DNA from: Mycobacterium fragae | GTDB lineage: Bacteria; Actinomycetota; Actinomycetes; Mycobacteriales; Mycobacteriaceae | NCBI RefSeq assembly: GCF_002102185.1 | Contig: NZ_LQOW01000024.1 | Coordinates: 369,964-433,963 of the forward strand | Reading direction: 5' to 3' | DNA: 64,000 bases | In this document: piece after piece, positions 51,273-58,899 of the stretch | How positions within the stretch are numbered: the first letter of the stretch is position 1 | Layout of the letters: every line of letters starts with the position of its first letter | The notes under the pieces: generated by a model | What the model saw: only the letters and a program-made list of their open reading frames with translations | The model's database searches: none | Told to the model about the DNA's origin: nothing | Translations under genes and position numbers: made by a program

Positions 51273-51845
51273 TTAGCTGGATCTTAGGAAGTTCTGATAT
51301 GAGCGCGACGGCGTCGGTCCCCGCTGACCCTGATACTTCGACCCGGCCCGCGCGCTGCCGTAGGGATGCTCGGCGGCGCTGGTCAACCGGAGGATGCACA
51401 ACTGGCCGATCTTCATTCCCGGCCAGAGCGTGATCGGCAGATTGGCGACGTTGGAGAGCTCCAGGGTGATGTGACCGCTGAAGCCGGGGTCGATGAAGCC
51501 GGCGGTCGAGTGGGTGAGCAGGCCCAGCCGGCCCAGCGACGATTTGCCCTCCAGCCGGCCCGCCAAGTCGTCCGGCAGCGTGCACAGCTCCAGCGTCGAA
51601 CCCAGCACGAACTCGCCGGGGTGCAGGACGAACGGTTCTCCGTTGAGCGGCTCCACCAGGCTCGTCAACTCGTCTTGCTGTTGCGCCGGGTCGATGTGGG
51701 TGTATCGGGTGTTGTTGAAGACCCGGAACAAGCTGTCGAGGCGAACGTCGACGCTGGACGGCTGCACCAGCGTGTCGTCGAACGGGTCGATGCCCAACCG
51801 GCCCGCGGCGATTTCGGCCCTGAGGTCACGATCGGAGAGCAGCAC
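51273..51845 (-). CDS. dcd: dCTP deaminase
   Basis: 190 residues. Converts dCTP toward dUMP; actinobacterial Dcd can be bifunctional with dUTPase activity. Trimer with motifs [37 protein letters not shown] (~107-143), which includes the catalytic Glu and the dUTPase-like strands. Length equals M. tuberculosis Dcd (Rv0321). It lies next to tRNA-Gly, as in M. tuberculosis. Confidence 0.96.
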   Translation of the reverse strand: MLLSDRDLRAEIAAGRLGIDPFDDTLVQPSSVDVRLDSLFRVFNNTRYTHIDPAQQQDELTSLVEPLNGEPFVLHPGEFVLGSTLELCTLPDDLAGRLEGKSSLGRLGLLTHSTAGFIDPGFSGHITLELSNVANLPITLWPGMKIGQLCILRLTSAAEHPYGSARAGSKYQGQRGPTPSRSYQNFLRSS

Positions 51846-51881
51846 GCGACGAGCGTATCCGCTCGACTTATGCTCCCGGCG

Positions 51882-51909
51882 TTGATGAACGGCGCGGCGC
51901 CGGAATGCT
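51882..51909 (+). promoter_or_regulatory. Candidate promoter of tRNA-Gly
   Basis: TTGATG (51882-51887), 16-nt spacer, then AATGCT (51904-51909), an acceptable SigA-type pair. Transcription would begin about 51916, 13 nt before the mature tRNA 5' end. Confidence 0.4.
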
Positions 51910-51928
51910 AGCCTTTCCGAGCATCCGC

Positions 51929-52002
51929 GCCGATGTAGTTCAATGGCAGAACATCAGCTTCCCAAGCTGAGAACGCGGGTTCGATTCCCGTCATCGGCTC
52001 CA
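51929..52002 (+). tRNA. tRNA-Gly (anticodon CCC)
   Basis: 74 nt with encoded CCA. Acceptor stem GCCGATG/CATCGGC, D stem GTTC/GAAC, anticodon stem TCAGC/GCTGA around loop TTCCCAA (anticodon CCC), T stem GCGGG/CCCGT around TTCGATT; all arms pair. It lies between dcd and the hydrolase-cyclase gene. Confidence 0.96.
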
Positions 52003-52019
52003 CGAAAATTCTGACCGCG

Positions 52020-53357
52020 TCAACCCTCGACCGCGAATAGCTGCCACTCGCCCGCCACACCTTTTAGGGTGTGCTCGCCGCGAGCGGTAAAGCTGAGGCC
52101 CGACCCGGCAACCAGATCAACGACGATGCGCGAGACGAGGACCTCGCCGGGGCCGGCCGCTGCTGCCACCCGCGCGGCGATGTGGACGGCGATGCCGCTG
52201 ATGTCGTCGTCGCGCAGCTCTACCTCGCCCGTGTGGACGCCCGCCCGCACCTCGAGGCCAAGACTCCGCAGCACGTCGCGAATCGCCATGGCACACCGGA
52301 TCGCGCGGGCGGGTCCGTCGAACCACGCGAGGAAGCCGTCGCCCGTGGTGTTGACCTCGCGGCCGTGGAAGCGCTCGAGCTGGCGCCGGACCTGGGCGTC
52401 GTGCCTGCCCAGCAGCTCCTTCCATCGCTGATCACCGAGCTCCACCGCTCGCTTGGTGGAGTCGACGATGTCGGTGAACAGCACGGTGGCCAGGACGCGC
52501 TCGACCGCAGGCAGCGGCCGCACGCCGGTCAGAAACTCCTCGACCTCGTCGAGCAACGTGTCGGCGTCGCCGGTGAAGAACAGGTGATCGGGCCCGTCGA
52601 GCTCGACGAACTTGGCCCCGGGGATGTGGTCGGCGAGATAGCGACCCATCTCGACCCTCACCATCCGGTCGTCGCGCCGGTGGAGCACGAGCGTCGGCGC
52701 CTGGATCGCAGGCAGCACGTCGCGGATGTCCAGCTGCGGATAGAGCGCAAAGATGTTGCGGACCATCCCCGGGCTGGCGGCGACGCGCTGCAGCCGCGCC
52801 CACCACTGCCGCAGGACGGTGTCGTCTCGGCGGCTGGGAGCCCATGCACCCAGTCCGACACCTTCGCCCCATCCCTTGGCGCTCATGTCGACCAACGTCG
52901 CCAGCTGCTCCTCGGTGACGCCGAGCGGGTAGTCAGGCGCTTCGAGCAGGCGGGAGAACGTGCCGTAGAGGACGAGCGCATTCACCCGGTCGGGATGGCT
53001 GGCCGTCATCAGCATCGCCATCGCGCCGCCCTCCGAAATGCCCAGGATGTCAGCGCGTTTACATCCCGCCGCGTCCATGACGGCGCGCAGGTCGTCGACG
53101 GACTCTTCCAACGTCGGCGCGTGCATCGTCGGATCGGAGAGCCCAGTGCCCCGCTTGTCGAAGATCACCACGCGCCGGAAAGACGCGAGCCGCGAGTAGA
53201 AGTGGAAGATCGACGGCTCCTCGAACATGATGTCGAGGTGTGAGATGAAGCCGGGTGCGACGACGAGATCGGGCCCGTCTCCGGTAACCGAGAACGCGAT
53301 GTTCAGGCCGCCGCTCTGGGCATAGTGGATGTCCGGCGTTTTGCCGCCGACGTTCAT
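52020..53357 (-). CDS. Alpha/beta-hydrolase fused to class III nucleotide cyclase (Rv1900c-like)
   Basis: 445 residues. The hydrolase domain (1-~280) has oxyanion region APGFISH and nucleophile elbow GISEGG (Ser108), with Asp in HRRDDRMV and a His in GPDHLFF. The cyclase domain (~285-445) has metal-binding Asp296 (LFTDIVDST) and Asp340 (TTGDGF). The usual substrate Lys two to three residues before the GD is Asn336 (VNTTGD), the same change known in M. tuberculosis Rv1900c, which has this architecture. cAMP output is likely, with mixed specificity possible. It ends 17 nt from tRNA-Gly on the opposite strand. Confidence 0.9.
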   Translation of the reverse strand: MNVGGKTPDIHYAQSGGLNIAFSVTGDGPDLVVAPGFISHLDIMFEEPSIFHFYSRLASFRRVVIFDKRGTGLSDPTMHAPTLEESVDDLRAVMDAAGCKRADILGISEGGAMAMLMTASHPDRVNALVLYGTFSRLLEAPDYPLGVTEEQLATLVDMSAKGWGEGVGLGAWAPSRRDDTVLRQWWARLQRVAASPGMVRNIFALYPQLDIRDVLPAIQAPTLVLHRRDDRMVRVEMGRYLADHIPGAKFVELDGPDHLFFTGDADTLLDEVEEFLTGVRPLPAVERVLATVLFTDIVDSTKRAVELGDQRWKELLGRHDAQVRRQLERFHGREVNTTGDGFLAWFDGPARAIRCAMAIRDVLRSLGLEVRAGVHTGEVELRDDDISGIAVHIAARVAAAAGPGEVLVSRIVVDLVAGSGLSFTARGEHTLKGVAGEWQLFAVEG

Positions 53358-53553
53358 GGTCGAACCCTACGCCGCGCGGGCCACGCGAATGCGGGCCGGA
53401 CGGTCCGCCCACGCCCAAGCTCGCTGATTCGCTCGCCGTAGCCAAAACGTGACCCAGGCTTGATCGAATTGCTAACGCGCCCTTGCGCTTCCACTCTCCA
53501 GTGAACCCCTACCATCGCTATTACAACCCTGTCAATTAAAAAGGAATAGAGCC

Positions 53554-54360
53554 ATGCGCGCGGTCGTTCGGTGTGTTCTTGCCGTAATCGGCATCGTTGC
53601 GACCGTGGTAGCGGGGCCGTCGGGCGTGAGCCTGGCGGCAACGAACCAGTCGTATAGGTTCGCCATCGCCTCGGTCCTACCAGCGCCGGGCGAGACGGTC
53701 GGCGTCGCGCATCCCGTGGTCGTGACGTTCGGCGGGCCCGTCGCCAACCGGCACGCGGTCGAGCGCGCCATTGAAGTCAAATCCGCGCCCGGCATGACCG
53801 GCAGGTTCGAATGGCTCGACAACGATGTTGTGCAGTGGGTTCCCGACCGATTCTGGCCGGCGCACAGCACGGTGGCACTCTCGGTGGCCGCCCTGTCCAC
53901 GCATTTCCAAACGGGCCCTGCCGTCGTCGGGGTCGCCGATATCTCAGATCACACGTTCACCGTGAGCATCGACGGAGTAGCCGCGGGACCACCGCCTCGG
54001 CTACCGGCACCGCACCACCTGCCCCACCGGGGAGAGGAGGGGGTGATGCTGGCCTCGATGGGCAGGCCGCACTTTCCGACGCCTGTTGGCTCCTTCACTG
54101 TCTTGTCCAAGGACCGCTCGGTGATCATGGACTCGACCAGCGTCGGCATCCCGCTCACCGATCCCGAGGGCTACCGCGTCCCGGTGGATTACGCCGTCCG
54201 TATCAGCCGCCGCGGTCTCTTCGTGCACTCAGCTCCGTGGGCGATCAATTCACTGGGGTTGGAGAACGTCAGCCACGGCTGCATCAGCCTGAGCCCCGCG
54301 GACGCGGAGTGGTACTTCAACACGGTCAACGTCGGCGACGCCGTGATTGTGCAGGAGTAG
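53554..54360 (+). CDS. L,D-transpeptidase with one Ig-like domain (LdtMt3-like)
   Basis: 268 residues, AAGGAATAG ribosome site ahead of ATG 53554. Signal peptide ~1-29 with likely cut after VSLAA and no lipobox. An Ig-like domain (~35-140, PAPGETVGVAHPVVVTFGGPV) precedes the YkuD catalytic domain with the catalytic block SHGCISLS (Cys243, His241) and upstream FVHSAPW. It makes 3-3 cross-links in peptidoglycan in the periplasm. Length and single Ig domain fit the M. tuberculosis Rv1433 group better than LdtMt2, which has two. It is convergent with the Ala-rich gene. Confidence 0.9.
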   Translation: MRAVVRCVLAVIGIVATVVAGPSGVSLAATNQSYRFAIASVLPAPGETVGVAHPVVVTFGGPVANRHAVERAIEVKSAPGMTGRFEWLDNDVVQWVPDRFWPAHSTVALSVAALSTHFQTGPAVVGVADISDHTFTVSIDGVAAGPPPRLPAPHHLPHRGEEGVMLASMGRPHFPTPVGSFTVLSKDRSVIMDSTSVGIPLTDPEGYRVPVDYAVRISRRGLFVHSAPWAINSLGLENVSHGCISLSPADAEWYFNTVNVGDAVIVQE

Positions 54361-54399
54361 CAGCGCCGAGAACCGCTGTATCGGAAGGCTTTTCACGCC

Positions 54400-54990
54400 T
54401 CAGGAGGGAGGGGGCGTCGAAGGGCCGGGCAGCACAGGCTGACCGGAAACCGGGCCGCCAGCCGGCGCCGGACCGGTCGGCTTGCCCTTACCCTCGTAGG
54501 TTCCCGACATGTCGGTGAGCGGAGCGCCAACCGGTACAGGACCGGCCGCCGGAGCCCCAGCCGGCCCGAGCGCAATCAACGGAGCACCAGCCGGCATCGG
54601 AACCACCGGCGCACCAGCGGGGACGGGGGCACCAGCCGGGACGGGGGCGCCCACTGGCGCACCAATCGGAACCGGAGCGCCCACCGGCACGGGTGCACCC
54701 GCCGCGGCACCAGCCATCTCAGAAAGCGGAGCGCCGGCCGCTGGGCTGCATACGCCCGCGCCTGCCGCTCCGCCCGCGCCTGCCGCTCCGCCCGCGGCCG
54801 TCAGCCCGCCCGTGGCCGCCGGTCCGCCGGCGGCTGCCGGCGCTCCAGCTTCGCCCGACATTCCTTGCATGCACGCGTAGCCGCCCGTTATCAGTGGGGC
54901 GGCTGTCGCGCCCGGGCTCAACGCTATTGCGGCCCCGCACAGCCCAGCGCCGGCAACGACTTTGATGTTGAATCGATCAAAACCCGTCAT
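54400..54990 (-). CDS. Secreted Ala/Pro/Gly-rich protein with GAPV repeats
   Basis: 196 residues from ATG 54990. The signal peptide runs to ~30 (MTGFDRFNIKVVAGAGLCGAAIALSPGATA, cut at ATA-A). The mature part is almost entirely Ala, Gly and Pro; the middle repeats GAPVP(V/I/A) about eight times, and the tail is PGPSTPPPS. Two Cys near residue 38 and 80 may pair. No catalytic motif. An extended cell-wall or secreted protein is likely; function unknown. A 16-bp palindrome lies 74 nt upstream. Confidence 0.7.
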   Translation of the reverse strand: MTGFDRFNIKVVAGAGLCGAAIALSPGATAAPLITGGYACMQGMSGEAGAPAAAGGPAATGGLTAAGGAAGAGGAAGAGVCSPAAGAPLSEMAGAAAGAPVPVGAPVPIGAPVGAPVPAGAPVPAGAPVVPMPAGAPLIALGPAGAPAAGPVPVGAPLTDMSGTYEGKGKPTGPAPAGGPVSGQPVLPGPSTPPPS

Positions 54991-55063
54991 CACCGTCAAC
55001 TCCTTTATTCGCGCCCACAATCAAACGGTGCAGCACAACCGCATAGCTGTACTGATGTCGTGG

Positions 55064-55079
55064 TTAGACGACCGTCTAA
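55064..55079. promoter_or_regulatory. Candidate operator: TTAGACG-AC-CGTCTAA
   Basis: A perfect 7-bp-arm inverted repeat with a 2-bp centre, 74 nt upstream of the secreted Ala-rich gene. Arms of the TAGAC..GTCTA type are common TetR or MarR sites. The tetR gene at 55885 has different sites at its own promoter, so another regulator is likely. Confidence 0.5.
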
Positions 55080-55157
55080 TTGATAGCAGCCGATGTGCAA
55101 CGCGCGCCGCGCCGCGCCGCGCCGTTTCCAAATGGTGACGTTCGACCGGCGCCGTGC

Positions 55158-55805
55158 CTAGCGGATGTAGACCTCTCCGCCTTTGGGGTATCCGCCTCCG
55201 GTCGTGGTGATGTGGACGTGGTCGTAGTGGCCGTATCCACCCGCCTGGGGGCCGTTGGGGGTGTAGTAGGTGCCACGCCAGATTGCGTCTTGTATCCCGA
55301 AGCGATCCGCGTTCTTCAGCGCGAACGCGACGATCTGGTTGCCGAGCGCTATGCCTTCGGCACTGCTGGGATTCGGGATCATCACGTCGAGCGCCAACCC
55401 GTTGGGATGCCACCGCAGTGCATCGGGACGAACGCCACCGATGCTTTGAATCTCGGGGAATATGGCGCTGATACTGCGAGACACCAAGATCGTCTTGACC
55501 TGTAGGCCTCGCTCAGGAGCTTTTCCGGGTGGTAGGGCCTGCGGCGCATCTTCGCGGACGACTCGAAGTCGCGATGCGGACGGCATTTCGCCCAGACCAG
55601 ACCGAGCCGGTGCCGATGCGATCGGTGCTGCTGCCACGACCTGCACGCAGCAGGGCGCAGCCTCGGTGGCAGGTGAATCCCCACCGCCCGGAGCGAGCGG
55701 ATGGGCGCTTCCGCCAAGGGCAAAGAGCACGGCGGCCGGGCCGCCGACCGCCGTGATCACGAGCGGTGATTTTCGTCGACGGCTGGGTAATGAATGTCGA
55801 CCCAC
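55158..55805 (-). CDS. Exported M15/VanY-like metallopeptidase fold protein (Rv0320-like)
   Basis: 215 residues. The N-terminus has a basic start (GRHSLPSRRRK) and hydrophobic stretch ~14-35, an export signal or anchor. The C-terminal domain (~95-215) carries RWHPNGLALDVMIP (His133, Asp140 as H-x2-G-x-A-x-D) and GHYDHVHIT (His193, His196, His198), the zinc set of VanY/M15-type cell-wall peptidases and related proteins. Peptidoglycan cleavage is plausible. In M. tuberculosis Rv0320 lies near dcd; here cyclase, Ldt and Ala-rich genes separate them. Confidence 0.8.
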   Translation of the reverse strand: MGRHSLPSRRRKSPLVITAVGGPAAVLFALGGSAHPLAPGGGDSPATEAAPCCVQVVAAAPIASAPARSGLGEMPSASRLRVVREDAPQALPPGKAPERGLQVKTILVSRSISAIFPEIQSIGGVRPDALRWHPNGLALDVMIPNPSSAEGIALGNQIVAFALKNADRFGIQDAIWRGTYYTPNGPQAGGYGHYDHVHITTTGGGYPKGGEVYIR

Positions 55806-55884
55806 GCGAGCACCTCACGAGCAAATCAAGGAAACGTCACGAAAGTGTAACTATATATACCTGACAGCTCGCTTCGGGTACCCC

Positions 55885-56514
55885 CTACATCGGCCAGCTA
55901 CTGGACACGGGTGCAAAACGAAGAGCGGCCGCCCGAGGCAACTGCCGTCGGTCCCCGCTCGATATCGCGTCGAGAATCAGCGCGACATAGCGTCGCCAGC
56001 CATCGCTCGTCGAATCCATCGTCCAAAGCACGCTGTGCAGCATGACGATCAGACGCGGTAGGTCGTCGGCGACCAGGTCGGCGCGGACAACGCCGGCGCG
56101 CTGACCTCGGCGGGCCAGCTCGATGAGCGCATCATTCAGCGAGTTCGAGATGTCGGGGGTCAGCGACCCGGCCCTGCGTGCCGCGGTCAGCAGGTTGTGT
56201 TCCCGAGCGCCCAGCGATATCGCCGCGTCGATCAGCTCTGCGAGCCCCCGCAGCGGGTCGTCGCTGCAACGGGCGTCCTCGATGGTCGGTGTGAGATCCT
56301 CGGCGATGCTTTGGTCCAGGGCCGCCCGGATCAGCTCGGCCTTGGCCGGAAACCTGCGGTAGAGCGTTCGTTCACCGACCCCTGCGCGACGGGCGATGGC
56401 CTCGATGGGCGCCTCTGGTCCCAGGTCGCTGTAGACATCTCGCGCGGCGCGCAGAATGCGCTCGACGTTGCGCGCGGCATCCGCCCGCAACGGCCGGTCG
56501 GTAACCGCGGTCAT
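55885..56514 (-). CDS. TetR-family regulator of the P450/SDR locus
   Basis: 209 residues. HTH at ~35-65 (APIEAIARRAGVGERTLYRRFPAKAELIRAAL); a helical effector domain follows. It is divergent from the P450 gene and separated by 93 nt holding two matching 22-bp palindromes, one 11 nt before its own start and one 17 nt before the P450 start. It most likely represses itself and the P450-SDR operon until the P450 substrate or a product binds. Confidence 0.88.
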   Translation of the reverse strand: MTAVTDRPLRADAARNVERILRAARDVYSDLGPEAPIEAIARRAGVGERTLYRRFPAKAELIRAALDQSIAEDLTPTIEDARCSDDPLRGLAELIDAAISLGAREHNLLTAARRAGSLTPDISNSLNDALIELARRGQRAGVVRADLVADDLPRLIVMLHSVLWTMDSTSDGWRRYVALILDAISSGDRRQLPRAAALRFAPVSSSWPM

Positions 56515-56525
56515 CCTGCCAGCCT

Positions 56526-56547
56526 AACTGACAGTTGACTGCCAGTT
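56526..56547. promoter_or_regulatory. TetR operator 1, tetR side
   Basis: AACTGaCAG-TTGA-CTGcCAGTT, a 22-bp palindrome of form AAyTGnCAG-N4-CTGnCArTT, 11 nt before the tetR start codon, where it would cover that promoter. Confidence 0.75.
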
Positions 56548-56568
56548 CGTGAGGTCCTACGCTCATGC

Positions 56569-56590
56569 AATTGGCAGCTATCTGACAATT
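56569..56590. promoter_or_regulatory. TetR operator 2, P450 side
   Basis: AATTGgCAG-CTAT-CTGaCAATT; same pattern as operator 1, 17 nt before the P450 start codon. The two centres are 43 bp apart, about four helical turns, so bound dimers face the same side. Confidence 0.75.
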
Positions 56591-56607
56591 AACGGGAAAC
56601 GCCGCTG

Positions 56608-57825
56608 ATGCCAACAACTTCCGGTTTTCGCCGTGATGTAGATCTTCCGGTGATCCCGCTCGCGCGCGCTGCGCACTGCCCTCTTCATCCACCCGCCCAG
56701 TTCGCGGAATGGCGGCAGGAGCCAGGCCTCCGACGGGCGCTCTGGCAGGGCCAGCCGACCTGGGTGGTGAGCCGCTACCAGGACATCAGGGCCGCGCTGG
56801 TCGATGCGCGCCTGTCCGCCGACACCATTCCGGACGCCATCAAGCCGTCCGGTACGGGCACCAACAAACCGGTGATGTTCGCGCGGACCGACGATCCTGA
56901 GCATCACCGGTTGCGGCGCATGATGACCGGCCAATTCACGTTCAGGCGCACCGATGCGATGCGGCCGCAGATTCAGGGACTGGTCGACCACTACCTAGGC
57001 GAAATGATCGACAAAGGGCCGCCGGCCGACTTGGTGCGTGCCTTCGCCCTGCCGGTGCCGTCAATGGTGATCGCGCTTCTGCTCGGGGTGCCCTCCGAAG
57101 ACCTCGGACTCTTCCAGCACAACACCACGGTCGGTCTGGACACGAGGTCGTCCGAGGAAGAGAAGGCGCAGGCCTTCGGAGCAATGTATGCCTACATTCA
57201 GAAGTTGGTAGACCGCAAAGAGCGCGAGCCCGGCGACGATTTGATCAGCCGCCTGGTAACCGACTATGTCGCAACCGGACAGCTCGACCGGGAGACGACG
57301 GCCATGACTGCGGTGATCATGATGCAGGCCGGCCACGAAACGACGGCCAACATGATCGCGTTGGGAACGGTTGCGCTGCTGCAACATCGCGATCTGTTCG
57401 AGCGGCTCGGCCAAACCAACGACCATGCGGTCGTCGCCAACGCCGTCGAAGAGCTCATGCGCTATCTCACCATCGTGCACAGCCAAGTGGATCGTGTGGC
57501 AACCGAAGACCTCACGATCGGCGGTCAACTGATCCGCGCCGGGGACAAGGTCTTGATGAACCTGCCAGCAGGAAACTGGGACAACGAGTTCGTCGAAAAT
57601 CCAGAGACTTTGGACATCGACCGAAATAGCCGCGGACACTTGGGTTTCGGCTACGGCGTGCACCAATGTATCGGGCAGAACCTTGCCCGCGTCGAAATGC
57701 AGGTCGCGTTCGCAGCGCTGGCACGGCGCCTACCGGGGTTGAGACTGGCGGCGCCACCGGATGAACTGAAGTTCAAAGCCGAATCGGACATCTACGGCAT
57801 GAGAGAGCTGCCCGTCACCTGGTGA
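56608..57825 (+). CDS. Cytochrome P450
   Basis: 405 residues, soluble. I-helix motif AGHETTANM (oxygen activation), and heme loop GFGYGVHQCIGQNLARVEM with Cys354 as the iron ligand. Resembles bacterial CYP105/107-like monooxygenases acting on lipids or natural products, but I cannot assign the family or substrate. The next gene, an SDR, overlaps the stop by 4 nt, so a hydroxylate-then-dehydrogenate pair is likely. Controlled by the divergent TetR through two palindromes. Electron partners (ferredoxin, reductase) are not in the window. Confidence 0.93.
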   Translation: MPTTSGFRRDVDLPVIPLARAAHCPLHPPAQFAEWRQEPGLRRALWQGQPTWVVSRYQDIRAALVDARLSADTIPDAIKPSGTGTNKPVMFARTDDPEHHRLRRMMTGQFTFRRTDAMRPQIQGLVDHYLGEMIDKGPPADLVRAFALPVPSMVIALLLGVPSEDLGLFQHNTTVGLDTRSSEEEKAQAFGAMYAYIQKLVDRKEREPGDDLISRLVTDYVATGQLDRETTAMTAVIMMQAGHETTANMIALGTVALLQHRDLFERLGQTNDHAVVANAVEELMRYLTIVHSQVDRVATEDLTIGGQLIRAGDKVLMNLPAGNWDNEFVENPETLDIDRNSRGHLGFGYGVHQCIGQNLARVEMQVAFAALARRLPGLRLAAPPDELKFKAESDIYGMRELPVTW

Positions 57826-58787
57826 AGGCCAACGATATGCGGTTCGACGAGCAAGTCGCTGTGATCACCGGCGCCGGTGGTGGCTTGGGCAAGCAGTACG
57901 CGATGCTGCTTGCATCGCGCGGGGCACGCATCGTCGTCAACGACACCGGTGGGTCGGTGACCGGCGACGGCTCCGACATCGAAACCGCTAACGCTGTGGC
58001 ACAAGAGATCTGCCAGCAAGGCGGTGAGGCCGTTGCCGACAGCCATAGCGTGACGAATCCTGAAGGTGGAACGGCGATCATCGACACCGCTATGCGTGCT
58101 TGGGGACGAGTGGACATCGTGATCAACAATGCAGGAATCGTCCGCGACGCGGCATTCGAGAACATGAGCGCCGATCGGCTACAGCCTCTGCTCGATGTTC
58201 ACCTGAAAGGCGCGTTCTATGTGACAAGGCCGGCCTGGAAGATAATGCGCGAGCAGCGGTATGGCCGGATCCTCAACACCTGCTCGGCCGCCGGAATCCT
58301 GGGCGCCGAAGGCATGAGCAACTACGGCGCGGCCAAGGCCGGGTTGATTGGGTTGACTCGTGTGTTGGCCGCCGAGGGAGCCGACCGGGACATCAAGGTC
58401 AATGCCATTGCCCCGATCGCCTATACGCGGATGCTGGCGCACTCCATCGACGTCGCCGGAGAACAGGACGCAGCGTCGGCTGTGCTGGATGATCTTGTGG
58501 GCCAATACCTCCAGATGTTGAAGCCGGCGCTGGTGGCCCCAGTGGCGGCCTTCCTGACGCACCGAGACTGTCCGGTCTCCGGGGAGATCTACACCGTAGG
58601 CGCCGGACATGTGGCGCGGTTCTTCATCGGCAGGACGAAAGGGTTCTGTAGCCCGGCACTGTCGATCGAGGATGTGCGCGATCACCTTGAAGAGATCCGC
58701 GACGAAGCCGGATACACCGTTCCCGGCGGACCCGCCGACGAAATGAGCGAGCTCTTCGCAACGATCACGGCGAACGACGACCGCTGA
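57822..58787 (+). CDS. Short-chain dehydrogenase, HSD17B4-type
   Basis: 321 residues from GTG 57822 overlapping the P450 stop (GTGA); ATG 57837 is the alternative. TGAGGGLGKQYAMLLASRGARIVVNDTGG (~15-44) is the form seen in peroxisomal/multifunctional 3-hydroxyacyl-CoA dehydrogenases, with Asp after strand 2 favouring NAD. NNAG and catalytic YGAAKAG are intact. The C-terminal ~70 residues extend past the usual SDR. With the P450 it probably oxidises a hydroxylated lipid or acyl-CoA. Confidence 0.88.
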   Translation: MKANDMRFDEQVAVITGAGGGLGKQYAMLLASRGARIVVNDTGGSVTGDGSDIETANAVAQEICQQGGEAVADSHSVTNPEGGTAIIDTAMRAWGRVDIVINNAGIVRDAAFENMSADRLQPLLDVHLKGAFYVTRPAWKIMREQRYGRILNTCSAAGILGAEGMSNYGAAKAGLIGLTRVLAAEGADRDIKVNAIAPIAYTRMLAHSIDVAGEQDAASAVLDDLVGQYLQMLKPALVAPVAAFLTHRDCPVSGEIYTVGAGHVARFFIGRTKGFCSPALSIEDVRDHLEEIRDEAGYTVPGGPADEMSELFATITANDDR

Positions 58788-58899
58788 TTACGAGCGCGCG
58801 CGCCCGAATTCGTGCGCAGCCCTTGACCATAATGTGTCGTTTCAATGTGGACGTGGCCGAGGTCGTGGCAATCTAAGCCGAGGACATCGGAGGGATGCG

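Noticed and set aside
51929..52020. Attachment site for an integrated element at tRNA-Gly
   Set aside because: No integrase gene and no second copy of the tRNA 3' end seen in the window.
55106..55126. CGCGC/CGCCG short tandem repeat near the Rv0320-like gene
   Set aside because: Common simple GC repeat in a GC-rich genome; no arm symmetry or conserved spacing to suggest function.
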